From an uncultured Clostridia bacterium (GTDB lineage Bacteria; Bacillota; Clostridia; Oscillospirales; CAG-272): a stretch of 45,898 bases of DNA. The notes beneath the pieces are model-generated. The model was not told where the DNA came from. It saw only the letters and a program-made list of their open reading frames with translations, and searched no databases. Location of the stretch: assembly GCA_947625805.1 (NCBI GenBank), contig CANQPT010000013.1, forward strand, positions 1-45,898. Reading direction: 5' to 3'. Below are positions 8,169-16,309 of the stretch, piece after piece (position 1 is the stretch's first letter; each line of letters starts with the position of its first letter). A program made the position numbers and the translations under genes.

Positions 8169-8233
8169 ATGAAGGACACAGTCATTGCTTTACTGGAGGA
8201 AAAGAAATTCTCGGAACTCTATCGGCTGTTTGA
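8051..8233 (+). CDS. Possible proline-rich leader peptide (uORF) overlapping mgtE
   Basis: A 60-codon ORF with the best ribosome site of the operon (AGGAGGT, seven bases before ATG). It contains six prolines, including RTRPPG and VPQPLPVS, and a His-rich stretch (HTHEGHSH), and it ends 65 bases inside mgtE in another frame. Proline-rich leader peptides upstream of Mg2+ transporters (MgtL of Salmonella mgtA) sense low Mg2+ through ribosome stalling or destabilisation. The resemblance here is in position and proline content only, and the link is inference. It may also be a fortuitous ORF that merely opens the leader for ribosomes. Confidence 0.4.
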   Translation: MEHGNSGQGDHGRTRPPGRRVPQPLPVSGGEKPFFKKHTHEGHSHCFTGGKEILGTLSAV

Positions 8234-9527
8234 GCAGAGCGAGCCTGCGGACATCGCCGCGTGCTTACAGAGCATCGAGAACGAAAAACTTCCCGTTCTC
8301 TTTCGCGTCCTGCCAAAAGATATCGCGGCAGAGGTTTTTGTCGAGATGGACAGCGACGAGCAGGAAATGCTCATTCGCTCATTCTCGGATAAAGAGTTGC
8401 GGGAGGTCATGAACGACCTGTATCTCGACGACGCGGTCGACATCATCGAGGAAATGCCGGCGACGGTGGTCAGCCGTATTTTGGCAAACACCAGCCCGGC
8501 CGATCGCAAGACCATCAACCAACTGCTGCATTACCCCAAGGATTCGGCCGGCAGTATCATGACCACCGAATACGTGGATCTCAAAGCCGACTTCACTGTG
8601 GGACAAGCCTTTGCCCGCATCCGCGCGGTAGGCCCGGACAAAGAAACCGTCTACACCTGCTACGTGACCGATCAGACCCGGCACCTCTCCGGCATTGTGA
8701 CCGTGCGGGATATGCTGTTTGCGGGCAACGACGCCATCATCGGCGATATTATGGACAAAAGCGTCATCTTCTCCCACACGGCCGATGACAAGGAAGAGGT
8801 CGCGGACAAGATGCGCAAATATGACTTTTTAGCACTGCCCATCGTGGATGCGGAACAGCGTTTGGTGGGTATCGTCACAATCGATGACGCCATCGACGTC
8901 ATGGAAGCCGAGGCCACCGAAGATATTGAGAAGATGGCGGCAATCACCCCGACAGGCGATACGAGTTATCTCAAAGCAAGCGTATTCGCCCTCTACCGTT
9001 CCCGTATTCCGTGGTTGCTTTTGCTCATGATTTCGGCCACCTTTACCGGCATGATCATTTCCGGCTTTGAGGCAAAACTGTCGGTCTTTACCGTACTGAC
9101 CGCCTTTATCCCCATGCTGATGGACACCGGCGGAAACACCGGAAGCCAAGCGTCGGTCACGGTTATTCGAGCGATCTCACTCAAGGAGATCGAATTCCGC
9201 GATATACTGAAAGTGATCTGGAAGGAGATGCGGGTCGCTCTGCTCTGCGGTGTAACTCTCGCCGCCGTTAATTTTATCAAGATCCTGCTGATCGACGGAC
9301 TATTGCTCGGCAATGCCGCAGTGACGGTCACAGTGGCGCTTGCCGTCTGCGTGACCCTGGTGCTCACGGTCTTCTGCGCCAAACTGGTGGGCTGTGTTCT
9401 GCCGCTGCTCTCCTACCGTCTGGGCTTTGATCCGGCGGTCATGTCCAGCCCGTTCATTACGACCATTGTAGACGCCATCTCACTGCTCATTTATTTCCGT
9501 GCGGCAAGTATCTTTTTACCCATCTGA
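8169..9527 (+). CDS. mgtE: Magnesium transporter MgtE
   Basis: 452 residues, the usual length. It has the N-terminal superhelical domain (about 1-130), a pair of CBS domains (about 130-255, TVRDMLFAGN and GIVTIDDAIDVMEAEATED), the plug helix, and five membrane helices from about residue 280 to the end. The pore region shows PMLMDTGGNTGSQAS, the conserved Mg2+ selectivity segment. MgtE is a dimeric inner-membrane Mg2+ channel that closes when the cytoplasmic domains bind Mg2+. It is the first gene of an operon whose members overlap: its TGA shares one base with the ATG of the thiamine pyrophosphokinase. The start at 8169 fits the family N-terminus but has no Shine-Dalgarno; see the upstream ORF. 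Confidence 0.95.
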   Translation: MKDTVIALLEEKKFSELYRLFEQSEPADIAACLQSIENEKLPVLFRVLPKDIAAEVFVEMDSDEQEMLIRSFSDKELREVMNDLYLDDAVDIIEEMPATVVSRILANTSPADRKTINQLLHYPKDSAGSIMTTEYVDLKADFTVGQAFARIRAVGPDKETVYTCYVTDQTRHLSGIVTVRDMLFAGNDAIIGDIMDKSVIFSHTADDKEEVADKMRKYDFLALPIVDAEQRLVGIVTIDDAIDVMEAEATEDIEKMAAITPTGDTSYLKASVFALYRSRIPWLLLLMISATFTGMIISGFEAKLSVFTVLTAFIPMLMDTGGNTGSQASVTVIRAISLKEIEFRDILKVIWKEMRVALLCGVTLAAVNFIKILLIDGLLLGNAAVTVTVALAVCVTLVLTVFCAKLVGCVLPLLSYRLGFDPAVMSSPFITTIVDAISLLIYFRAASIFLPI

Positions 9528-10168
9528 TGTGTAAGATTTGTTATATCGTGGGTGCGCTGCCGGTCACCGGCAAATTGTTCATCCCCTCTGCAAACGATCT
9601 GGTCATCGCCGCAGACGCAGGATACCGGACTTTGGACGAGCACGGCATCCGATGCGACCTGACAGTGGGCGATTTTGATTCGGCTCCGCGTCCCGACCGA
9701 CCGGGCCTGATCGCCCTCGACCCGATTAAAGATGACACCGACACCATGTATGCAGTCAAGCAGGCGCTCGCCCTGGGCTGCAAGCGGTTTTATCTGTACG
9801 GGGTGACCGGCGGAAGGCTGGATCAAACCATTGCCTCTCTGCAAACGCTGACCTACCTACTGGATCACGGCGCAAAGGGAATGCTGATCGCGGACGGTTA
9901 TGCCGCCATCGCCGTGCGGCACGGTAAGGTCATATTTGATCCGGGTTGCCGCGGAGTGTTCTCGGTCTTTTCCTTTGACAATGTCAGCCGTGGGGTCAAC
10001 ATTGAGAGCGCAAAATATAAATTGCATAACGCGACGTTGACCAACGGTTTTCCTTTGGGCGTGAGCAATGAATTCATCGGCTCCGCCGCCACAGTCTCGG
10101 TGCATGAGGGCACGCTGCATATTCTCTTTGAATGCGGGGACGCCCGAAAGGCGGTGACGGCATGGTAA
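9527..10168 (+). CDS. thiN: Thiamine pyrophosphokinase
   Basis: 213 residues. It transfers pyrophosphate from ATP to thiamine to make thiamine diphosphate in the cytoplasm. Family motifs in order: IAADAGYRTL, TVGDFDS (metal/ATP site), KDDTDT, and YGVTGGRLDQT (thiamine-binding hinge), then the small beta-sandwich C-terminal domain. The start ATG overlaps the mgtE stop (TGATG) and the stop overlaps the next ATG (ATGGTAA), so it is translationally coupled on both sides. In many Firmicutes this gene sits behind rpe and rsgA; here it is in an unrelated operon with a Mg2+ transporter. Confidence 0.92.
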   Translation: MCKICYIVGALPVTGKLFIPSANDLVIAADAGYRTLDEHGIRCDLTVGDFDSAPRPDRPGLIALDPIKDDTDTMYAVKQALALGCKRFYLYGVTGGRLDQTIASLQTLTYLLDHGAKGMLIADGYAAIAVRHGKVIFDPGCRGVFSVFSFDNVSRGVNIESAKYKLHNATLTNGFPLGVSNEFIGSAATVSVHEGTLHILFECGDARKAVTAW

Positions 10169-10803
10169 CCGGTGCGATTTTTGACCTGGACGGAACCCTG
10201 ATCGACTCGATGGGGGTCTGGCGGGATGTGGATATCGCGTTTTTACGCCGACACGGTCTTCCGGTAGAGGACGACTATCTTCTGGCAATGAATCGCATGA
10301 ATTTTGCCGAAGGCGCAAACTATACCATAGAGCGCTATCATCTGACCCAAAGTCCACGGCAGCTCATGGCCGAGTGGGACGCGGACGCACGGGCGGCATA
10401 TGCCCACACGGTACCGCTCAAGGCCGGGGCATCGGAATTTTTAGTATGGCTGCGTGAGCGCGGCGTGCGCACCGCCATCGCCACCACCTGCTACCCCTCC
10501 CTCTTTTTGCCTACATTGCAGCGATTTGCGCTGACCGGGTATTTTGACGCCATTATCACAAGCAAAGACGTTTCTCGCAGTAAGGACGCGCCGGACGTCT
10601 ATCTGCTTGCCGCCGAGCGGATCGGATGCGCTGTACGGGACTGTATCGTGTTCGAGGATCATTTTCTTGGACTCGGCACGGCAAACGCGGCCGGCTTTTC
10701 CACGGTAGCCGTACAGGATACGGAATCAAAGTGCTCCGCACGGCCGCGGTTGACCATCAAAGACTATACCGACCCGCGTCTGCACGCACTATTCAAGGAG
10801 TAA
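10162..10803 (+). CDS. HAD-family phosphatase (beta-phosphoglucomutase/phosphoglycolate phosphatase-like)
   Basis: 213 residues from ATG 10162, which overlaps the thiN stop by seven bases. The catalytic motif I FDLDGTLIDS at the N-terminus, motif II Thr in AIATTC, a motif III lysine in SKDVSRSKDAPDVY and motif IV FEDHFLG give a complete HAD hydrolase of subfamily I with a helical cap. Such enzymes remove phosphate from small sugar or nucleotide phosphates; the substrate cannot be told. A longer reading from 10132 would only add residues encoded inside thiN, so the downstream ATG is preferred. Confidence 0.88.
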   Translation: MVTGAIFDLDGTLIDSMGVWRDVDIAFLRRHGLPVEDDYLLAMNRMNFAEGANYTIERYHLTQSPRQLMAEWDADARAAYAHTVPLKAGASEFLVWLRERGVRTAIATTCYPSLFLPTLQRFALTGYFDAIITSKDVSRSKDAPDVYLLAAERIGCAVRDCIVFEDHFLGLGTANAAGFSTVAVQDTESKCSARPRLTIKDYTDPRLHALFKE

Positions 10804-10805
10804 TT

Positions 10806-12077
10806 ATGGATACCTGCAACCAACGGTTATTTGAGTTTATTGAAAAATCCCCCACCGCCTACCATGCGGCAAACACCATCGCACACACCCTGCGGGAGCA
10901 TGGCTTTGCCGAACTTTCCGAGGGCGACAGATGGTCGCCGGGCGCGGGAAAATATTTTGTGATGCGCGGCGGATCAAGCATTATCGCTTTCGTGCTGCCC
11001 GAGCACTTTGACACATTCGGGGTGATGGCCACCCACACAGACAGTCCGTCTTTCCGTATCAAGGGTACCGACCAAGTCTGCGGGGCATACACCCGCCTGC
11101 GTACCGAAAAATACGGCGGGGCCATTCTGCCATCCTGGCTCGACCGACCGCTGTCGGTCGCGGGATGCATCGTGCGCAAAACGGGCGATTGCCTTACGAC
11201 AGAGTTGTGGGACGCGGGACGTGATCTCTGCATCATTCCGAGTGTCGCACCGCACTTAGACCGGGAGTCTGCAAGCGGAAAAGCGCTTGACCCCAAGACC
11301 GACCTGCTGCCGCTGTTCGGAGAAACAGGCACGGACCTGAAGACTCTTCCGGGCATGGAGGATTTGCTGACCCACGATCTTTTCCTCTACAACCGACAGT
11401 CACCTGCCCTGTTGGGAGCGCAGGAGGAACTGATTGCAAGCCCGCGCCTTGACAACCTGCAATGCACCTACGGCGCAATGACCGGGCTTCTCGCCGCCGA
11501 CCCGAAAGAGCACGCGGCGGTTTTCTGTGCCTTTGACAACGAAGAGGTCGGCTCACTCTCCAAGCAGGGTGCGGACTCTGATTTTCTCGAAACCGTGCTT
11601 CGGCGGATCGTTTTTGCGGCCGGCGGCAGCGAACAGACCTACTATCAGATGGTCGCCCGTTCTTTTCTGCTCTCGGCGGACAATGCCCACGCCGTACACC
11701 CGGATCATCCCGAACTTGCGGATCAAGCCGACGGGCCACGCTTAAACGGCGGCATCGTCATCAAGTACAGCGCGGCGCGCCGTTACACCACCGACGCCCT
11801 CTCTGCCGCCGTGGTAATCGGGCTTTGCGAGCGTGCAGGCGTACCGCATCAGGACTATCACAACCGGGCGGACCTGCCGGGCGGCTCTACCTTGGGCAGT
11901 ATTGCACTCTCCCACGTATCCCTTACGTCAGCCGACGTCGGCCTTGCCCAACTTGCCATGCATTCCGCGTACGAAACGGCAGGAAGCCGCGATACCGCAT
12001 ATTTCTGCCGCTTTGCGCAAGAATATTTTGAACGTACAATCCAAATTCAACCAAACGGAAAGGTGGAAATTCAATGA
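10806..12077 (+). CDS. M18 family aminopeptidase
   Basis: 423 residues from ATG 10806, two bases after the HAD stop. Zinc ligand motifs: THTDSPSFRIKG near residue 78, FDNEEVGS in the middle and SADNAHAVHPDHPE toward the C-terminal half, ending with the conserved Gly-Ser and His-rich segment. M18 enzymes (aspartyl aminopeptidase/ApeB type) are cytoplasmic dodecamers that remove N-terminal residues, often acidic ones, from peptides. A longer ORF frame starting at 10626 runs inside the HAD gene and is not used. Its stop overlaps the M29 start (ATGA), so the two peptidases are coupled. Confidence 0.92.
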   Translation: MDTCNQRLFEFIEKSPTAYHAANTIAHTLREHGFAELSEGDRWSPGAGKYFVMRGGSSIIAFVLPEHFDTFGVMATHTDSPSFRIKGTDQVCGAYTRLRTEKYGGAILPSWLDRPLSVAGCIVRKTGDCLTTELWDAGRDLCIIPSVAPHLDRESASGKALDPKTDLLPLFGETGTDLKTLPGMEDLLTHDLFLYNRQSPALLGAQEELIASPRLDNLQCTYGAMTGLLAADPKEHAAVFCAFDNEEVGSLSKQGADSDFLETVLRRIVFAAGGSEQTYYQMVARSFLLSADNAHAVHPDHPELADQADGPRLNGGIVIKYSAARRYTTDALSAAVVIGLCERAGVPHQDYHNRADLPGGSTLGSIALSHVSLTSADVGLAQLAMHSAYETAGSRDTAYFCRFAQEYFERTIQIQPNGKVEIQ

Positions 12078-13303
12078 AAAAGACCGTTCAGCGCAAATAC
12101 GCCCGTCTGATCGCACGGGTGGGCGCAAACATTCAAAAGGGACAGGACGTGGTCATCAACGCCGAAGCCGACCAACACGATTTTGTCACCATTTTGGTGG
12201 ACGAATGCTACAAAGCAGGCGCAAAAGAGGTGCGCGTCGAGTGGAGTTATCAGGCGCTCACCCGTCTGCACTATCGCCATCAGACGGTCAAGACCCTCTC
12301 ATACGTCCCCAAGTGGTTTGAGGAAAAGCAAAAATACCTCTGCGAGACTCTGCCCTGCATGATCCACATTCTCTCGGACGACCCGGACGGACTTGCCGGC
12401 ATCAACCGCGAAAAACTCTTAAAGAGCCAGCAGGCGCGCTATGCCATTCTCAAGCCGTATATCGACCAGCGGGACAACAAGTATCAGTGGACCATCGCCG
12501 CCGTTCCCTCCGCCGCGTGGGCAAAGAAGATTTTCCCGGGCGAGCGAACCGGCCGCGCCATTGAAAAACTGTGGGAGGCCATCTTACAGACCGTGCACGT
12601 AAATGAACAGAACGACCCGATCGCCGCGTGGGACAAGCACAACGCAAACTTCCGCGAGCGTTGCGACCGGCTGAACGCCATGCATCTTGACCACGTGCAC
12701 TATAAGAGCGCCAACGGCACTGATTTTACCGCGTGGCTGATTCCTCAGGCAAAGTGGGAGGGAGGCGGAGAATACACCCTCTCGGGCAAGTTCTTCAACC
12801 CCAATCTTCCCACCGAAGAGATCTTCACCTCCCCTATGGCAGGCAAGGCCGAAGGCAAAGTGGTAGCCACCAAGCCCCTCTCCTATCAGGGACAGATCGT
12901 CGACGGGTTTTCCATCACCTTTCAGGACGGCGTGGCGACCGAATGGCAGGCCGAGGTAGGCAAAGACGTACTGACCAAAATGCTATCGGCAGACCAAGGC
13001 GCAAAACGCTTGGGCGAGTTGGCGCTGGTTCCCTACGACAGCCCGATCAACAATCAAAACATTCTCTACTACAACACCCTCTTTGACGAGAACGCCTGTT
13101 GCCACGTGGCGCTGGGCGAGGGCTTCACCAACCTGATCGAGGGCTACGAGAACAAAACGCTCGAAGAACTGCATCAGATGGGCATCAATGATTCGATGAT
13201 TCACGTGGACTTCATGATCGGATCGCCCGACCTCGCCATCACCGGCTACACGGCCGACGGCAAGGAGATCCCGATTTTCCGCGACGGGAACTTCTGTATT
13301 TGA
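12074..13303 (+). CDS. M29 family aminopeptidase (PepS/AmpS type)
   Basis: 409 residues, the typical length for thermophilic aminopeptidase (M29) proteins. N-terminal domain with GANIQKGQDVVINAEADQ. The C-terminal catalytic half has FTSPMAGKAEG, ALGEGFTNLIEGYE and the metal-binding HVDFMIGSPDLAITG. It hydrolyses N-terminal residues from peptides in the cytoplasm using two divalent metals. It is last in the mgtE operon and is followed by a strong terminator at 13336. Confidence 0.92.
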   Translation: MKKTVQRKYARLIARVGANIQKGQDVVINAEADQHDFVTILVDECYKAGAKEVRVEWSYQALTRLHYRHQTVKTLSYVPKWFEEKQKYLCETLPCMIHILSDDPDGLAGINREKLLKSQQARYAILKPYIDQRDNKYQWTIAAVPSAAWAKKIFPGERTGRAIEKLWEAILQTVHVNEQNDPIAAWDKHNANFRERCDRLNAMHLDHVHYKSANGTDFTAWLIPQAKWEGGGEYTLSGKFFNPNLPTEEIFTSPMAGKAEGKVVATKPLSYQGQIVDGFSITFQDGVATEWQAEVGKDVLTKMLSADQGAKRLGELALVPYDSPINNQNILYYNTLFDENACCHVALGEGFTNLIEGYENKTLEELHQMGINDSMIHVDFMIGSPDLAITGYTADGKEIPIFRDGNFCI

Positions 13304-13335
13304 GTGGGGACGCCCCAAAACTTTGAGATAAAACC

Positions 13336-13369
13336 ACGGGAGCGCAAATCCAATGATTTGCGCTCCCGT
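13336..13369 (+). terminator. Terminator of the mgtE-thiN-HAD-M18-M29 operon
   Basis: A perfect 14-bp stem (ACGGGAGCGCAAAT at 13336-13349 with 13356-13369), loop of six, followed by CGTATTTTATTT. Confidence 0.88.
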
Positions 13370-13414
13370 CGTATTTTATTTGAAAAAGTTTCCGCGTCGT
13401 TTATCAAAAGCGAC

Positions 13415-13434
13415 CCGACGCTCACAAGCGTCGG
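13415..13434. terminator. Bidirectional terminator next to the nagB stop
   Basis: CCGACGCT (13415-13422), loop CACA, AGCGTCGG (13427-13434), followed by ATTTTTT on the plus strand. On the minus strand it begins five bases after the nagB TAA and is followed by a weaker T-run. It separates the converging mgtE operon and nagB. Confidence 0.7.
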
Positions 13435-13439
13435 ATTTT

Positions 13440-14162
13440 TTACCCCTCGTATGCTTCTCTATCGCAGATGATGATGGTGTTGGGATGCACCTTCAAGAGA
13501 GTCGAGGGATTGGAAGTGGTAATCGTGTCGTCTAAGAGTTCGGCGATCGCCCGATGCTTTGCTTTACCGTTGGCAAGCAGGATAATGGTCTTTGCCTTGA
13601 GAATGGATGCCATACCCATAGTAACCGCACGGGTCGGCACGTCCTCTTTCTTCTCAAAGAAACGGGCGTTTGCGTTGATGGTACTCTCGGTCAGCGAGGT
13701 CAGGTGAGTGCCGCAGATCAGTTTTTCGTCCGGCTCGTTGAACGCGATGTGTCCGTTCTGTCCGATGCCCAGCACCTGAATATCGATACCGCCTGCCGCG
13801 TCGATCGCCTCGTCGTAAGCCTTGCAGGCCGCCTCCGGATCCTGCGCCAGCCCGTCCGGCACGCGGGTGTTGGCTTTGTCAATGTCGATGTGGTCAAAGA
13901 AATTGACGTTCATAAAATAGCGATAACTCTGGTCGTTGTCGGGCGCCAGCGGATAATACTCGTCCAGGTTAAAACTCTTGCAGTCCTTAAACGAGATCTC
14001 ACCGCGCTTGTTCATATCGGCAAGGATCCGATACATTCCCACAGGAGTAGATCCGGTCGCAAGACCCAAAACCGAGTCGGGTTTCAGATATACCTGCGCC
14101 GCGAAGATTCTGGCAGCCTCCGCCGATACCTGCTCATAGTTATCACAGACAATTACTCTCAT
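13440..14162 (-). CDS. nagB: Glucosamine-6-phosphate deaminase
   Basis: 240 residues from ATG 14162. It converts glucosamine-6-phosphate to fructose-6-phosphate and ammonia, feeding amino sugars into glycolysis. Family motifs: GLATGSTPVGMY, FNLDEYYPL, GIGQNGHIAFNEP and the C-terminal RAVTMGM and ANGKAKHRAI segments. The ATG at 14162 has GGAGGAATAGTACG in front; the longer ORF start at 14195 lies within the leader and has no ribosome site. It has its own promoter. The deaminase would serve amino sugars released, for example, by the GH123-like enzyme at 28296-30755, but no nagA or transporter is in the window. Confidence 0.95.
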   Translation of the reverse strand: MRVIVCDNYEQVSAEAARIFAAQVYLKPDSVLGLATGSTPVGMYRILADMNKRGEISFKDCKSFNLDEYYPLAPDNDQSYRYFMNVNFFDHIDIDKANTRVPDGLAQDPEAACKAYDEAIDAAGGIDIQVLGIGQNGHIAFNEPDEKLICGTHLTSLTESTINANARFFEKKEDVPTRAVTMGMASILKAKTIILLANGKAKHRAIAELLDDTITTSNPSTLLKVHPNTIIICDREAYEG

Positions 14163-14200
14163 CGTACTATTCCTCCATACATAGGTTGTCCTCACGGAAG

Positions 14201-14229
14201 ATTATAACACTAACCGGGGAAAAAGTAAA
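14201..14229 (-). promoter_or_regulatory. Promoter of nagB
   Basis: TTTACT (14229-14224), spacer 17, TATAAT (14206-14201) on the minus strand, giving a leader of about 30 bases with GGAGGA. Confidence 0.65.
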
Positions 14230-14278
14230 GAGAATGTGCAAGATTTATATCACATTGTGTGCGCGCCTTGGTTGCCGT

Positions 14279-14884
14279 TCATTCCTCAAACGGGCGCACG
14301 CGCAGGGTCGCGCCGAGGCAAGCGCAGATCTGCCGGCAGCGTTCCTGTTCCTCCGGCGAGGTGACCACGTCCACTACCGTCATTACGACGTTCGGGACAT
14401 ACTGCACGCAGTCTTTTGTAAAGTGGAGCATCGCATCATAGGAGTCAATGCCGAATTTCGGGCGGACCAAACGGAAATAATCCTCCTTGTTGGTAGCGTT
14501 CAGGCTGACCGACACGGTGTCGATCAGACCCTGTAGCTTGTGAGCGGTTGGTTCGCCCCAGATCAGGTCCGCAAGTCCGTTTGTATTGATGCGGATCTTG
14601 ATCTTGCTTTTGGATCGAATGTAGGCCGCCACCTGCAAAAGATCATCCAGCCGTTCGGTAGGCTCACCGTATCCGCAAAAGACCACCTCGCTGTACTCCG
14701 ACAAATCCCATCCGTCAATGCTTTCGCACACTTCCCCCACAGTGGGCTCACGGTCTAACCAAAGCGGCTCGGAGCCGTAGACGCCCTCACCGTTCTGCCG
14801 CAGGCAAAAGGTACAGGCGCAGGGACAGCGGTTGGTCATATTGACATAGATGCCGTCTTTAACCGGATATGTGATGGTCATCAT
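14279..14884 (-). CDS. Small radical SAM protein, TIGR04100/TatD-associated type
   Basis: 201 residues. The radical SAM motif CPCACTFCLRQ (CxxxCxxC) is near residue 20, then FCGYGEPTERLDDLL (GxGEP motif), INTNGLADL and VSVSLNATNKEDY. It resembles the short radical SAM proteins annotated TIGR04100 or TatD-family-associated, whose reaction is unknown; this label rests on my recollection of the family. It overlaps the ECF S-component gene upstream (TTATGATG) and is the last gene of the B6 kinase operon. That neighbourhood suggests a link with the transported compound, but no substrate can be named. The ATG at 14884 has GGGAGGCGATTC in front. Confidence 0.8.
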   Translation of the reverse strand: MMTITYPVKDGIYVNMTNRCPCACTFCLRQNGEGVYGSEPLWLDREPTVGEVCESIDGWDLSEYSEVVFCGYGEPTERLDDLLQVAAYIRSKSKIKIRINTNGLADLIWGEPTAHKLQGLIDTVSVSLNATNKEDYFRLVRPKFGIDSYDAMLHFTKDCVQYVPNVVMTVVDVVTSPEEQERCRQICACLGATLRVRPFEE

Positions 14885-15384
14885 AATGAATCGCCTCCCA
14901 AACGTTTTCTCAAATCGAGTTTATCAAACGCAACGCCGAGCAGAAGAAACAGCGCGCTGCTGAATACCGACTGAGTGATATATCCCGGGATTCCGGCAAG
15001 GGGCGCCGCAAAATTCCCGGTGAGCAACGCCTCGTAAAGATAATACCCTCCGATGCAGACCGCGGCGGCAGGCAACAATGCCAGCAGGTTCCGGGGCGAT
15101 ATAATCTTCCGGCTTTTTCTCGTAAAGAACAGCACAGCCACCGTTTTGATCACGATACTGCCGGGCGCCCAGATCGCAAAGCCGGTCAGACAGTCGGCAA
15201 GCGCCGCTCCGCACGCCCCCACAAACGCCGCATAGGGCAAAGGAAGCATGCAGGCGGCAAGATAGATCAGCCCGTCTCCCACATGCGTATATCCGGTATG
15301 ACTTGGAATGTGCAGATAGCCGGTAAGCACAAACACAGCGGCGGTAAACACGCCCGTAAGGCACATCAGTTTCAGTTGTTTCAT
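14881..15384 (-). CDS. ECF-type transporter S component (TIGR04002-like), possible B6 uptake
   Basis: 167 residues and almost entirely hydrophobic. About six membrane helices, with the start MKQLKLMCLTGVFTAAVFVL and the conserved VGDGLIYLAACMLP and GACGAALADCLTG segments typical of substrate-binding S components. Such proteins bind a vitamin and pair with a shared energising module (EcfA/A'/T), which is not in this window. It lies six bases or so behind a B6 kinase and overlaps a radical SAM gene, and the locus is divergent from a MocR regulator, so a B6 vitamer is the best guess. The ATG at 15384 has GAGGTGTTTTG in front. Confidence 0.75.
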   Translation of the reverse strand: MKQLKLMCLTGVFTAAVFVLTGYLHIPSHTGYTHVGDGLIYLAACMLPLPYAAFVGACGAALADCLTGFAIWAPGSIVIKTVAVLFFTRKSRKIISPRNLLALLPAAAVCIGGYYLYEALLTGNFAAPLAGIPGYITQSVFSSALFLLLGVAFDKLDLRKRLGGDSL

Positions 15385-15393
15385 CAAAACACC

Positions 15394-16218
15394 TCATATC
15401 TCCGTCAAAAATTCTTCAAAGCAGATCCCGTCTGTTTTGGGAAGATCCAGTTCCACCGTACGCCGCAGCACCTTAGCGATAAAAGCGGAGGCGTGATGCA
15501 CAGAATCGGCAAACGCAAGTCCGTTTACCGCATCCCCGGCGATGATCGAGGAAAAGACGTCTCCCGTTCCCGACCGGCAGGGACCGACCTTGTGTTCTCT
15601 CACTGATACCGGCTCCTTTCCTGCCTCGAAAATGAAATTTTCGAGATCCTCTCCGCGCTCAAGACCCGAAATGACGATTTTTTTCGGGCCGAGTTTGCTG
15701 AGTTTCCGGCAGAGTTTGGATAATTCCGCCCCGTCCATATCCGCCCGGTACTCGGTCCCTGTGAGTATACAGGCCTCGGTCAGGTTCGGGGTCAGAATAT
15801 CCGCATAGGGCACAAGGGTCTTCATTTGTTCGGCAAGGCGGGGCGAATAGGTGGGATAGAGTTTCCCATAGTCGCCCATGACCGGGTCGATCACGGTGAC
15901 GGTTTCTTCCCTTTTGAATCGCTCAAAAAAGCGTCTGACAATGGCAATTTGCCCGGGTGAGCCGAGAAAACCGGTGAGGATTCCCCGAAAGCGCAGGTCT
16001 AACTTTGCCCACTCGTCCATATAAGCGATCATATGCTCGGTATAATCGGTATAATAAAAACTGTCAAATCCGGTATGATTGGAAAAAACGGAGGTCGGCA
16101 GCGGACAGCACTGAATCTTCATGGCCGAGAGAATGGGCAGCGAGGCGGCGATCGAACAGCGCCCAAACCCGCAGAAATCGTTGATGACCGCGATCTTTTT
16201 CTGATGATTGTGCGACAT
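15394..16218 (-). CDS. pdxY: Pyridoxine/pyridoxal/pyridoxamine kinase
   Basis: 274 residues from ATG 16218 (ribosome site AAGGGGTGAAACAA). A ribokinase-like fold of the PdxK/PdxY group: INDFCGFGRCSIAASLP at the N-terminus, SNHTGFDSF, VIDPVMGDYGKLY, the LTPNLTEACILTG segment and the catalytic GTGDVFSSIIAGD near residue 220. It phosphorylates B6 vitamers with ATP and so makes pyridoxal phosphate or its precursor. It is the first gene of a three-gene minus-strand operon with an ECF S component and a radical SAM protein. The longer ORF from 16323 would run through the promoter region and the neighbour's start, so it is rejected. The symbol pdxY rather than pdxK is provisional. Confidence 0.88.
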   Translation of the reverse strand: MSHNHQKKIAVINDFCGFGRCSIAASLPILSAMKIQCCPLPTSVFSNHTGFDSFYYTDYTEHMIAYMDEWAKLDLRFRGILTGFLGSPGQIAIVRRFFERFKREETVTVIDPVMGDYGKLYPTYSPRLAEQMKTLVPYADILTPNLTEACILTGTEYRADMDGAELSKLCRKLSKLGPKKIVISGLERGEDLENFIFEAGKEPVSVREHKVGPCRSGTGDVFSSIIAGDAVNGLAFADSVHHASAFIAKVLRRTVELDLPKTDGICFEEFLTEI

Positions 16219-16230
16219 TTGTTTCACCCC

Positions 16231-16259
16231 TTGCTTTTTTTCTGCCGATAGTATATAAT
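16231..16259 (+). promoter_or_regulatory. Promoter of the MocR regulator gene
   Basis: TTGCTT (16231-16236), spacer 17, TATAAT (16254-16259). Its -10 box overlaps that of the divergent kinase promoter on the other strand, so one bound regulator could control both. Confidence 0.65.
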
Positions 16260-16278
16260 AAATCTGATAATATGAAAA
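16250..16278 (-). promoter_or_regulatory. Probable promoter of the B6 kinase operon
   Basis: TTTTCA (16278-16273), spacer 17, TATACT (16255-16250) on the minus strand. It is weaker than the other promoters here and overlaps the divergent MocR promoter. Confidence 0.5.
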
Positions 16279-16309
16279 TAGCCAGTTCAGGAGAATTTTA
16301 TATAACCAG

